In this document: piece by piece, positions 54,482 to 63,071 of the stretch
Layout: each line of letters begins with the position of its first letter
Position numbering within the stretch: position 1 is the first letter of the stretch
Source of the DNA: JALORV01 sp963703945
Lineage (GTDB): Bacteria; Pseudomonadota; Gammaproteobacteria; Burkholderiales; Burkholderiaceae_F
Assembly (NCBI GenBank): GCA_963703945.1
Contig: CAVPGM010000034.1
Coordinates: 1 to 64,000 of the forward strand
Length of the DNA: 64,000 bases
Direction: 5' to 3'
Position numbers and translations under genes: made by a program
The notes under the pieces: generated by a model
The model's input: only the letters and a program-made list of their open reading frames with translations
Databases searched by the model: none
Told to the model about the DNA's origin: nothing

Positions 54482-55282
54482 TTAAGGGTCCGCCAAGCGC
54501 GGAAACTGCAGTGATTCTAGCCGGGTGACGACGGCATCGTCGTCCGGCGCGCTCAACTCGACGCGCATATAGCCGGCGCTCAACAGTCGGTCACGAATAC
54601 GCGCGTGCGTGGCGAGTGCGACACCGCGCTTCGCCCATGCGACAGCCCCGTCGATGCCGGCCAACTGACGTGCGAACGCGCCGACCGCTTCACTGCTGGA
54701 AAATACGGTGACCGGCTGCGAGTCGGCGCGCATCGCGCTTTGCAACCACGCGAGCGCCGACGCCGTCGGCATGCAGTCGTTTCGTGTGTACACCGCCAGC
54801 GTCTCGACCTGCGTTCCAGCCGCGGCAAACTGCTCGGCCAGCCACTCGCGACCATGCTGGGCGCGCAGGATGAGGGCGCGACTCGAGCTGAAGCCCTGAC
54901 GCACCCAGTCGGACCAGAACGCCTCCGAGCCCGCAGTGTCGGCCGTATCCGGTGCGAGCAACGTTGCGCCATCCGTCTGCAGGAGTTCGCGAACAACGGC
55001 GGCCGTCGCCGCGCCGACCGCGCCGATGCGGGTCGCCCGGGGCCATGGTGACGCCATCAACGTCCGCACCGAGTGCACCGACTGCGGACTGACGAAGACC
55101 GCGAGATCGAAATCGCCCAGGCGGGCCAGCGTCGCGCGGGCCTGAGCCTCGTCCGGTGCTGGACCCAGCTCGAAGGCCGGCCACCAGCATGCGTCGAACC
55201 CTGCGGTCTGCAGGCGTGCGCGAAGGCGCTGACCGGTTGTCGCCGGACGGGTGACGATGACCGCCAATGACACCATGCGCAC
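54482..55282 (-). CDS. hemD: Uroporphyrinogen-III synthase
   Basis: This 266-residue enzyme cyclises hydroxymethylbilane to uroporphyrinogen III. The sequence is poorly conserved as usual; VIVTRPATTGQRLRARLQTA at the N-terminus, FVSPQSVHSVRTLM, and VFSSSEAVGAFARQLAGI in the second lobe are recognisable. The start is GTG 55282, immediately after the hemC TGA (55285-55283), or ATG 55276. Normal length. Confidence 0.92.
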   Translation of the reverse strand: MRMVSLAVIVTRPATTGQRLRARLQTAGFDACWWPAFELGPAPDEAQARATLARLGDFDLAVFVSPQSVHSVRTLMASPWPRATRIGAVGAATAAVVRELLQTDGATLLAPDTADTAGSEAFWSDWVRQGFSSSRALILRAQHGREWLAEQFAAAGTQVETLAVYTRNDCMPTASALAWLQSAMRADSQPVTVFSSSEAVGAFARQLAGIDGAVAWAKRGVALATHARIRDRLLSAGYMRVELSAPDDDAVVTRLESLQFPRLADP

Positions 55283-56207
55283 TCAGGCCATGCCCAGCAG
55301 GCCGAGGGCGCCCCGCTCCTTCAGAATGGGCCACCGCCTCGGCCGCCAATCGCTCGGCATCGGCCGGCGCGCCCCACACCTCGGTATCCACATATTCACC
55401 GGTGCTCGCGTTGCCGACCAGTGCTCGCAGGCGCAGCCGATCCCCTTCGATCTCGGCATAGGCGGCCAGCGGGACCTGGCAACTGCCTCCGAGCCCGCGC
55501 GACACTCCGCGCTCGGCCAGGGTGGCGGCGCGCGTCGAGGCGTCGTCGAGCGGCGCCAGCAGTCGCGCTGTCGTCGTATCGTCGCTCAGGACCTCGATGC
55601 CGAGCGCGCCCTGGCCCGGCGCCGGCAGCGAAACCGAGGTCGGAATGACCTGCCGGATGCGATCAGCCAGGCCGAGGCGCTTCAGCCCGGCCGCGGCCAT
55701 CACCAGCGCATCGAAATCGCCACGATCCAGCTTGGCCAGTCGCGTGTTGACATTGCCGCGCACTGCCTCGACCACGAGTCCGGGAAACTTTGCTCGCAGC
55801 ATCAGTTCGCGCCTCAAGCTCGAGGTACCGACGCGGGCAGCGGGCGGCAATTCGTCCAGCGTGGCGTACTTGTTTGATACGAGGCAGTCGCGCGGATCGT
55901 CGCGCTTCATCACGGCGGCCAGTGCAAACTCCGGCGCGAGTTCCATCGGCACGTCCTTCAGCGAGTGCACGGCCAGATGGGCGCGTCTCTCGAGCAGGGC
56001 AACTTCGAGTTCCTTGACGAACAAGCCCTTGCCGCCGACCTTCGATAGCGTGCGATCGAGAATCTGGTCGCCGCGCGTTGTCATCCCGAGCAGGTCGATC
56101 GACGCGGCAGGCAGCAGATCCGACAGCAGCTTCTGAACGTGCACGGCCTGCCACATCGCAAGCGGACTCTCGCGCGTCGCGATGACGACGCGCGCCGGCA
56201 TGCTCAT
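55283..56207 (-). CDS. hemC: Hydroxymethylbilane synthase, apparent frameshift near 3' end
   Basis: This porphobilinogen deaminase joins four porphobilinogens. It has VVIATRESPLAMWQAVHVQK, VGGKGLFVKELEVALLERRA, and the dipyrromethane-binding Cys in LGGSCQVPLAAYAEI. Near the end, EAVAH is followed by a frame break: one extra base in GAAT (55325-55326) turns the expected tail KERGALGLLGMA, stop at 55283, into a run-on frame through hemD. The corrected length is about 307 residues, normal for HemC. Start ATG 56207 or 56201. Divergent from ppc. Confidence 0.92.
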
Positions 56208-56290
56208 CGGCGACCCCAGTTCACTACCGTTCCGTCTTACGTGCTCTGAAAGGCGCGGCGAGTCTAGCATCGGCATGCGCCGATTCATGC

Positions 56291-59056
56291 ATGATGCGCA
56301 CGGGGGAGAACTCGGTGACGACCACCGGCATAGACCAGTCGCTGCGGCACGACATCCGCCTGCTCGGGCAGCTGCTCGGCGAAGTCCTTCGCACTCACGA
56401 GGGCGAGGCGCTGTACACCACCGTAGAAGACATCCGTCAGACGGCGTTGCACCTGCGCCGCGACGATGATCCGGCGGCGGTCAAGAGGCTCGACGCCCGG
56501 CTGCGCCGCCTCTCGCGCGACGACACGATCGCGGTCGTGCGTGCCTTCAGCTACTTCTCGCATCTGGCCAACATCGCTGAAGACAGGCATCTGGTGCGGC
56601 AGCAGCAGGCGGATACGACGCCACACGCCGGCACGCTCGCGCACGCGATCTCGGCCCTGCATTCGCGTGGCGCTGGCAGCCGCCGACTCGCCTCTTTGCT
56701 GGCTGACGCCTGCCTGATGCCGGTGCTGACCGCGCATCCGACCGAAGTGCGGCGCAAAAGCATTCTCGACGCCGAGCGTTCCATCGCCGCGCTGATCGAA
56801 TCGCGGGCGACGGCTCCCACGGAGCGGCATTCCGAACTCGATGAGCAGTTGCTGGCGGCGATTTCGACGCTGTGGCAGACGCGCATGCTGCGATCCGAGA
56901 AGCTCACGGTCTACGACGAGATCGACAATGCGCTCGCCTACTGGCGCACGACCTTTCTGCGCGAGATCCCGGCGTTGTACCGCCAACTCGAACGCGCCGC
57001 GCAACTTTCCGAGCCGATCCCGCCATTCCTCGCGCTCGGCAGCTGGATCGGCGGCGACCGTGACGGCCACCCGCATGTCACCGCCGAGACCATGCATGCC
57101 GCACTGAAGGCGCACGCCACGACTGTGTTCGAGCATTACGCGGCGGCGGTGCATGCGCTCGGGGCAGATCTGTCGATGTCGCGGCTGCTGACCCCGGTCA
57201 GCGATGCGCTCGATACGCTGGCACATCACAGTCCGGATGGCTCGCGGCAGCGCGCCGACGAACCCTATCGGCGAGCGCTGACCGGCATCTATGCCAGGCT
57301 GCTCGCCACCGCGCAACGACTGGGCCTGACGATGCATGTGCGCCCGGCCGTCGGCGCGGCAGCGCCGTACGAGCGGTCCGATGCGTTGCGCGACGACCTC
57401 ACGATCGTTGCCGCGTCGCTGCGCCAGCACGGCAGCGAGCGCGTCGCGCGGCTGCGCGTCGATCCGCTGCTGCGCACCGTCGAGGTGTTCGGTTTTCACG
57501 GTGCCACGCTCGATCTTCGCCAGAGCTCGGATGTGATCGAAGCGGTGGTGGCCGAACTGCTGTCGGCCGCCGAGGTCTGCCCCGACTACGGACACCTTGC
57601 CGAGGCCGACCGCATCCGCCTGCTTTCGCGCGAGCTGTCGCACGCCCGGCCGCTGGTATCGCCGCATCTGGCGTACTCGGCGCGGGTGCAGTCCGAGCTC
57701 GCCGTGTTCAATGCCGCGCGCGCGCTGCGCAGCGACTTTGGCACGCGCGCGATCGAGCGCCACATCGTGTCGCACACTGAGTCGCTGTCGGATCTGCTGG
57801 AGGTCGCGCTGCTGCAGAAGGAGTGCGGACTGCTGGGCGGCATCGAGCAGCGCCATTGTCGGTTGATGGTGGTGCCGCTGTTCGAGACGATCGCCGACCT
57901 CGAGCTCGCCCCGGCGATCATGCGCGACCTGTGGGCCCACCCCGGATTGCGCAGTCTGCTGCTTGCGCCGGCGCGGCGCGAGCCGCTGCAGGAAGTGATG
58001 CTCGGCTATTCGGACAGCAACAAGGACGGCGGATTCATGATGTCGACCTGGCAGTTGTACCGGACCACGCAGGCACTGACCCGGCTGGCGGATGAACACC
58101 ACGTGCGGCTGCGGCTGTTCCACGGCCGCGGCGGCACCGTTGGGCGCGGCGGCGGACCGAGCTATGAAGCGATCCTCGCGCAGCCGCCTGGCAGCGTGCG
58201 CGGTCAGCTGCGCCTGACCGAGCAGGGCGAGATCATCCAGGCGAAATACGCGGACCCGCGGCTTGGACACCGCCATCTGGAGACGCTGGTGGCCGCAATG
58301 CTGGAAGCGAGCCTCGCGCCGGCCGCGCTGGATTCCGCTCGCGAAGGCACCTATGAGGGCGCGATGGACGAGATCGCGCGGCACTCGCACCGCGCGTATC
58401 GCTCGCTCGTCTACGAGACCGACGGCTTCGCCGAGCACTTCTTCAGCGCGACTCCGATCGCCGAGATCATGGAGCTCAATATCGGCAGCCGGCCCGCTGC
58501 GCGGCGGTTTACCGGGCGCATCGAAGACCTGCGCGCAATCCCGTGGGTGTTCTCGTGGGGCCAGTGCCGCGTCCTGCTCCCCGGCTGGTATGGCTTCGGC
58601 AGCGGGATCGAAGCTTGGCTGGCCGATGGCGCGCCACGCCTGCGACGTAAACGCGCAGCGCTGCTCGCAGAAATGGCGCGTGAATGGCCATTTTTCCGCA
58701 CTCTGCTGTCGAACATAGAAATGGTGCTGGCCAAGGTCGATCTCGCCATCGGAGCGCGCTATGCGAGGCTGGCGCGCGATCGGCGTCGCGGCACGGCGAT
58801 CCTCGCGACGATCCGCCGCGAATGGACCCTGACGCGCCGGCACTTGCTGACGATCAGCGGCCGCCGGCAGCTGCTCGACTCCAACCCCGAACTGCTCAAC
58901 GCGCTGAAACACCGCCTGCCGTACATCGATCCGCTGAATCACCTGCAGGTGGAATTGATCAAGCGTCATCGCGCCGGCATCACCGACGAGCGGATCAAAC
59001 GCGGCATACACCTGACGATCAACGGGATTTCGGCCGGATTGCGCAATACCGGCTAG
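56291..59056 (+). CDS. ppc: Phosphoenolpyruvate carboxylase
   Basis: This 921-residue enzyme makes oxaloacetate from PEP and bicarbonate, replenishing the TCA cycle. Active-site His in VLTAHPTEVRRKS, GYSDSNKDGGF, and FHGRGGTVGRGGGPSY are all present. The C-terminus ends LTINGISAGLRNTG, as in the family. The start may be ATG 56291 or a nearby later codon. It is followed 5 bases after its stop by a short hairpin repeat. Confidence 0.97.
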   Translation: MMRTGENSVTTTGIDQSLRHDIRLLGQLLGEVLRTHEGEALYTTVEDIRQTALHLRRDDDPAAVKRLDARLRRLSRDDTIAVVRAFSYFSHLANIAEDRHLVRQQQADTTPHAGTLAHAISALHSRGAGSRRLASLLADACLMPVLTAHPTEVRRKSILDAERSIAALIESRATAPTERHSELDEQLLAAISTLWQTRMLRSEKLTVYDEIDNALAYWRTTFLREIPALYRQLERAAQLSEPIPPFLALGSWIGGDRDGHPHVTAETMHAALKAHATTVFEHYAAAVHALGADLSMSRLLTPVSDALDTLAHHSPDGSRQRADEPYRRALTGIYARLLATAQRLGLTMHVRPAVGAAAPYERSDALRDDLTIVAASLRQHGSERVARLRVDPLLRTVEVFGFHGATLDLRQSSDVIEAVVAELLSAAEVCPDYGHLAEADRIRLLSRELSHARPLVSPHLAYSARVQSELAVFNAARALRSDFGTRAIERHIVSHTESLSDLLEVALLQKECGLLGGIEQRHCRLMVVPLFETIADLELAPAIMRDLWAHPGLRSLLLAPARREPLQEVMLGYSDSNKDGGFMMSTWQLYRTTQALTRLADEHHVRLRLFHGRGGTVGRGGGPSYEAILAQPPGSVRGQLRLTEQGEIIQAKYADPRLGHRHLETLVAAMLEASLAPAALDSAREGTYEGAMDEIARHSHRAYRSLVYETDGFAEHFFSATPIAEIMELNIGSRPAARRFTGRIEDLRAIPWVFSWGQCRVLLPGWYGFGSGIEAWLADGAPRLRRKRAALLAEMAREWPFFRTLLSNIEMVLAKVDLAIGARYARLARDRRRGTAILATIRREWTLTRRHLLTISGRRQLLDSNPELLNALKHRLPYIDPLNHLQVELIKRHRAGITDERIKRGIHLTINGISAGLRNTG

Positions 59057-59060
59057 TGGT

Positions 59061-59095
59061 CCTCGTGTACGCGACGCGCTGCGCGTCGCGCGTGA
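59061..59095. repeat. Short REP-like hairpin, copy C
   Basis: CGTGTACGCGACGCGCTGCG begins a hairpin with perfect 8-bp stem GCGACGCG (59071-59078) and CGCGTCGC (59082-59089). The frame around it is shared with copies A and B (CGTGTACGC), while the stem sequence differs on both sides, so pairing is kept. It sits right after the ppc stop codon and before the convergent algR-like gene. Confidence 0.6.
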
Positions 59096-59104
59096 GGCGC
59101 CTAG

Positions 59105-59878
59105 CTAACCCTTGGCCGCCGCCTTGACCGTCGGCCACTGGCGACGGCTGATGGGCAGCCGCTCGGTGACGTCCTTCAGCAGGACTTCCCAGTGGCCTTC
59201 GGAGGACTCGCCGTCCTCGTCGACGCTGCCGCGCACCCGCTGGAAGCCGAGGATCGCCCTGCGCGCCACCAGCGCGTTGCGGTGGATGCGGACGAAGCGT
59301 TCGCCGAATTCGCTTTCCAGCGAGGTCAGCGATTCCTCGGTCAGATGCTCGCGCGCCGCAGTGCGGATTGTCACGTACTTCAGCTCGGCACGCAGGTAGA
59401 CGATGTCCTCGACCGGCACCAGGATCATCCGCCCACGCTCGGACACCGTCATGTGTGACCGCACCGAGCCGATAGTTTTGGCGAGGTCCTCGATGCGTGG
59501 CTCGTGGGTGCGGAAGCGCTCGGCACGCGCCAGCGCCGCTACCAGCCGTTCGGCGCGCACCGGCTTCATCAGGTAGTCGAGGGCACGGACTTCGAAGGCT
59601 TCGAGCGCGTGCTCGTCGTAGGCGGTAACGAAGATCACGGCCGGCGGATTGTTCCGCTGCGCAAGGTGGCGCGCGACCTCGATGCCGTTCATGTCCGGCA
59701 TATGCACGTCAAGCAGCACGACGTCGGGATTCAGGCGGTCGACTTCCTCCAGCCCGCGGATGCCGCCGCCGGCCTCGCCAACGAGCTGCAGCGAAACCTG
59801 GTCCGAGCAGTCGCGCAGGACCTGCCCCAGGCGAGCTCGCGCCGGAGGTTCGTCGTCGACGATCATCACGCTCAACAT
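59105..59878 (-). CDS. algR-like: LytTR response regulator, AlgR-like
   Basis: This 257-residue regulator has a receiver domain with DDEPPARARLGQVLRD and the acceptor Asp in DVVLLDVHMPDMNG, plus KP in DYLMKPVRAERL. The LytTR DNA-binding domain (about 145-245) has FVRIHRNALVARRAILGFQR. It lies 10 bases after the algZ-like kinase. In the betaproteobacteria this pair is usually divergent from argH, as here. Targets unknown. Confidence 0.93.
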   Translation of the reverse strand: MLSVMIVDDEPPARARLGQVLRDCSDQVSLQLVGEAGGGIRGLEEVDRLNPDVVLLDVHMPDMNGIEVARHLAQRNNPPAVIFVTAYDEHALEAFEVRALDYLMKPVRAERLVAALARAERFRTHEPRIEDLAKTIGSVRSHMTVSERGRMILVPVEDIVYLRAELKYVTIRTAAREHLTEESLTSLESEFGERFVRIHRNALVARRAILGFQRVRGSVDEDGESSEGHWEVLLKDVTERLPISRRQWPTVKAAAKG

Positions 59879-59888
59879 GCCCGACCCT

Positions 59889-60932
59889 TCACGCCCTCTT
59901 CTCGACCGGCAACGTCATCGTCAGCTCGAAGCGGTCGCGCCGGACCTGCGTCTCGATGCGTGCTTCGAGGTCGTAGATCAGCGCCAGTCGACCACGAATA
60001 TTGGCCAGCCCGATCTGGTTGCCTTCCCTTTCGGGTCGTTCCGGAGCGATCGGATTGCTGACGAAGATCTCCAGCGTGAACCCGTGCTGCCGGACGCGGA
60101 CGAGGATATCGGCGCGCCCCGGCAGCTTTTCCGCACCGTAACGGATGGCGTTTTCGATCAGCGGCTGCAGGAGTAACTGTGGCACTTTTGCCCGGGGGTG
60201 GTATGCCCCGATTTGCCAGTCAACGGCCAGCCTATTTCCGAGCCGGGTCTGCTCGATCTCCACATAGTCGCGACACAGTTCGATTTCCTGTGCCAGGGGC
60301 ACCAGCTTGCGCGTGTCGGCCATCACCGCACGGAACAGTTCGGCGATGCCTTCGAGCATCCGTTCGGCCTTGGCGGGATCCGATCGGATGACCGACAGCA
60401 CCGCGTTCAGGCTGTTGAACAGGAAGTGCGGCCGGATGCGCGACTGCAGCGCCTGGTACTTGGCCTCCACCACCGCCGGCGAAAAGGCCCGTTCGCGAAG
60501 TTCGTAGTAGTGCTGTATGCCGGCGCCGAGCGCGCAACCCGCCAGCGCGTGGGCAACCGGCGTCCACGGCCCGCCCGACTCACGCAGTACGAGCGTCATC
60601 CCGTAAGCGACCAGCCCGGGCGTCAACCACGCGATAGTCCGCTGCAGGACGAGGTCGAGCAGCGGCAGCGCTCGCCGCTCAGCGCACCAGAGCATCAGTG
60701 TCGTCAACGTGGCGGGCGCCGCAATGGCCGTGATGCGCAGGAACTGCCCCGCAAACTCCGCCGGCGACGCCGAATCGGCCAGGGCCGCGGTAAGCGACAG
60801 CGCGACCACAATGACGATGACCCGGAGCAGCACGCCCATGTTGCAGCCGTCCGGAATCAGGCGGCGCGGAGTCGGGATCGCCGTCTCCGAACGGGCCAGC
60901 GGGCCCTTGATCGCGGGTGGCGATGGTTTCAC
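59889..60932 (-). CDS. algZ-like: LytS-type sensor kinase, AlgZ/FimS-like
   Basis: This 347-residue kinase has four N-terminal membrane helices (MGVLLRVIVIVVALSLTAAL and following). The kinase domain has the phosphoacceptor in QSRIRPHFLFNSLNAVLSVI, N-box LIENAIRYG, and GLANIRGRLALIYD; the first G-box is degenerate, a known feature of AlgZ/FimS-type kinases. It pairs with the AlgR-like regulator. The start at ATG 60932 overlaps the argH promoter region, so the two genes may be coordinately read. Confidence 0.9.
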   Translation of the reverse strand: MKPSPPAIKGPLARSETAIPTPRRLIPDGCNMGVLLRVIVIVVALSLTAALADSASPAEFAGQFLRITAIAAPATLTTLMLWCAERRALPLLDLVLQRTIAWLTPGLVAYGMTLVLRESGGPWTPVAHALAGCALGAGIQHYYELRERAFSPAVVEAKYQALQSRIRPHFLFNSLNAVLSVIRSDPAKAERMLEGIAELFRAVMADTRKLVPLAQEIELCRDYVEIEQTRLGNRLAVDWQIGAYHPRAKVPQLLLQPLIENAIRYGAEKLPGRADILVRVRQHGFTLEIFVSNPIAPERPEREGNQIGLANIRGRLALIYDLEARIETQVRRDRFELTMTLPVEKRA

Positions 60933-60937
60933 GTACC

Positions 60938-60943
60938 TATAAT
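60938..60943 (+). promoter_or_regulatory. -10 box upstream of argH
   Basis: A perfect TATAAT lies 69 bases before ATG 61013, in the argH-algZ divergent gap. No good -35 box is seen, so confidence is modest. Confidence 0.45.
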
Positions 60944-61012
60944 CGGCGACCGCATACGGCGCGATGGTGGGCCTCCGCGCAATTCGAAGGCCGCCCTCCC
61001 CTCGAAACGATT

Positions 61013-62431
61013 ATGTCAGAGCATTCCTCGGATCCGTCCGATCCCCTGTCCGCGAAAAGCAGCGCCTGGTCGGGCCGATTCGAGGAACCGGTCGCCGACT
61101 TCGTGCTGCGCTACACCGCATCGGTGGGATTCGACCGGCGCCTGGCCTTTGCGGACATCGATGGATCTCTCGCGCATGCGGCGATGCTGGCCCGCGCGAA
61201 GATCATCTCGATGGACGATCTGGCGGCGATCGACCGCGGTCTGGCGCAGATCCGGTTGGATATCGAAGCGGGCGAGTTCCCATGGAAACTCGAGCTCGAG
61301 GATGTCCACCTCAACATCGAGAAACGGCTGACCGACCTCGTCGGCGACGCCGGCAAGCGGCTGCACACCGGCCGGTCGCGCAACGACCAGGTCGCGACCG
61401 ACCTGCGACTGTGGCTGCGCGGTGAGATCGATCGCATCGTCGCCGCGCTGCGCGCGCTGCAAGGTGAACTCGTCGCGCAGGCTGAGCGCCACGCGGACAC
61501 CGTGATGCCGGGGTTCACGCACCTGCAGGTCGCCCAGCCGGTCACCTTCGGCCACCATCTGCTGGCCTACGTCGAGATGTTCGAGCGCGACCGCGAGCGG
61601 ATGCTCGACGCGCGCCGCCGCGTCAATCGGCTGCCGCTGGGGGCGGCTGCGCTGGCCGGCACCACCTTTGCAATCGATCGCGCCTTCGTAGCGCAGCGTC
61701 TGGGATTCGAGGCTATCGCCGAGAATTCGCTCGACGCCGTCAGCGATCGCGACTTTGCGATCGAGTTCACTGCCGCCGCCGCGCTCGTGATGGTGCATGT
61801 GTCGCGGCTGGCTGAGGAACTGGTGCTGTGGATGAGTCCGCGCTACGGCTTCGTCCGACTGCCCGACCGCTTCACGACCGGTTCGTCGATCATGCCGCAG
61901 AAGAAGAATCCGGACGTTCCGGAGCTGGCGCGCGGCAAGAGCGGCCGCGTCATCGGCCACCTGATGGCGCTGCTGACGCTGATGAAGGGCCAGCCGCTCG
62001 CCTATAACAAGGACAACCAGGAAGACAAGGAGCCGCTGTTCGACACGGTGGATACCGTGCTGGACACACTGCGGGCGTTCATCGAAATGGCGCCGGGCAT
62101 CGAAGTCGATGCCGCGGCGATGCGAAGCGCGGCGGCCGAAGGTCACCCGACCGCGACCGACCTCGCCGATTACCTGGTGCGCAAAGGCGTGCCGTTTCGC
62201 GAGGCACACGAAGCAGTCGCACGCGCGGTGCGCGTGGCCGCATCGCGCAGGATCGGCCTGGCGGACCTGTCGATCGCGGAACTCGCGGCCGTTTCACCGG
62301 CGATCGGTGAGGACGCGAAACAGGTCCTGACGCTCGACGGCTCGGTAGCAGCCCGCAACCATACTGGCGCAACGGCGCCGGAACAAGTGCGCAGGCAGGT
62401 TGCGCGATGGCAAAAACAGCTGAAAGGTTAG
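61013..62431 (+). CDS. argH: Argininosuccinate lyase
   Basis: This 472-residue enzyme of arginine synthesis splits argininosuccinate to arginine and fumarate. Family signature GSSIMPQKKNPDVPELARGK is present, with HTGRSRNDQVATDLRLWLRG and TVMPGFTHLQVAQPVTFGHH. ATG 61013 gives the standard start; the longer frame to 60917 is not coding-like. Normal length. Confidence 0.97.
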   Translation: MSEHSSDPSDPLSAKSSAWSGRFEEPVADFVLRYTASVGFDRRLAFADIDGSLAHAAMLARAKIISMDDLAAIDRGLAQIRLDIEAGEFPWKLELEDVHLNIEKRLTDLVGDAGKRLHTGRSRNDQVATDLRLWLRGEIDRIVAALRALQGELVAQAERHADTVMPGFTHLQVAQPVTFGHHLLAYVEMFERDRERMLDARRRVNRLPLGAAALAGTTFAIDRAFVAQRLGFEAIAENSLDAVSDRDFAIEFTAAAALVMVHVSRLAEELVLWMSPRYGFVRLPDRFTTGSSIMPQKKNPDVPELARGKSGRVIGHLMALLTLMKGQPLAYNKDNQEDKEPLFDTVDTVLDTLRAFIEMAPGIEVDAAAMRSAAAEGHPTATDLADYLVRKGVPFREAHEAVARAVRVAASRRIGLADLSIAELAAVSPAIGEDAKQVLTLDGSVAARNHTGATAPEQVRRQVARWQKQLKG

Positions 62432-62451
62432 TCCGCCGCACGAGGTTCGCC

Positions 62452-62457
62452 TAGAAT
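62452..62457 (+). promoter_or_regulatory. -10-like box upstream of TRAP genes
   Basis: TAGAAT lies 45 bases before ATG 62502, with a weak TTAGTC about 18 bases upstream as -35. This is suggestive only. Confidence 0.35.
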
Positions 62458-62501
62458 CGCCCGCCAGAATGCCTGGCTCAACAGGCGGGGGAGACGGACT
62501 C

Positions 62502-63071
62502 ATGAAGCCTTGGCTGGCCCTGTCGCGCGCGGTTGACGCCATAACGGACCGCGTCGGACAGGGGCTCATCTGGTTCATCCTCGCGGCCGTACTCATCAGC
62601 GGGGTCAACGCGATCCTGCGCAAGGCATTCAACATCGGCTCGAACGCCTGGCTCGAAGTGCAGTGGTACCTGTTTGCGGCCGTCTTCATGCTGGGCGCGG
62701 GCTATGCGTTCCTGAAGAACGCGCATGTGCGCATCGACTTCGTCTCCGGCAAGCTGACGCCGCAGACGCGCAACTGGATCGACATCATCGGCATCGTGTT
62801 CTTTCTGACGCCGCTGTGCCTGATGCTGATCCGGCTCGGCTGGCCGTTGTTCGCCTATGCCTGGGAAACCAACGAGATGTCGCAGAACGCCGGGGGGCTG
62901 ATCCGCTGGCCGGTGCTGTTGCTGATCCCGCTCGGAATGACGCTGTTGCTGGTGCAGGCGATGTCGGAGCTGATCAAGCGCATCGCGTTCCTGCGCGGGC
63001 TGATCCCGGATCCGCTTGCGCACGAGCCGCATACGCAGGAAACGCCGGAGCAACTGGAGGGCGAGGAGTGA
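62502..63071 (+). CDS. dctQ-like: TRAP transporter small permease
   Basis: This 189-residue protein has four membrane helices (LIWFILAAVLISGVNAILRK, FAAVFMLGAGYAFLKNAHVR, WIDIIGIVFFLTPLCLMLIR, PVLLLIPLGMTLLLVQAMSE). The core AFLKNAHVRIDFVSGKLTP is the DctQ signature. Partner of the large permease. A GGGGGAGACGG site precedes the ATG. The stop overlaps the next gene (GTGA). Confidence 0.93.
   Translation: MKPWLALSRAVDAITDRVGQGLIWFILAAVLISGVNAILRKAFNIGSNAWLEVQWYLFAAVFMLGAGYAFLKNAHVRIDFVSGKLTPQTRNWIDIIGIVFFLTPLCLMLIRLGWPLFAYAWETNEMSQNAGGLIRWPVLLLIPLGMTLLLVQAMSELIKRIAFLRGLIPDPLAHEPHTQETPEQLEGEE

Noticed and set aside
54690..56288. A hemC-hemD fusion protein of 532 residues
   Set aside because: The C-terminal part is read out of frame through hemD; the sequence after the expected HemC end has no homology pattern. 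A one-base indel at 55325-55326 explains it better.
56285..59011. Minus-strand open frame of 908 codons opposite ppc
   Set aside because: It is a shadow of ppc with no recognisable motif.
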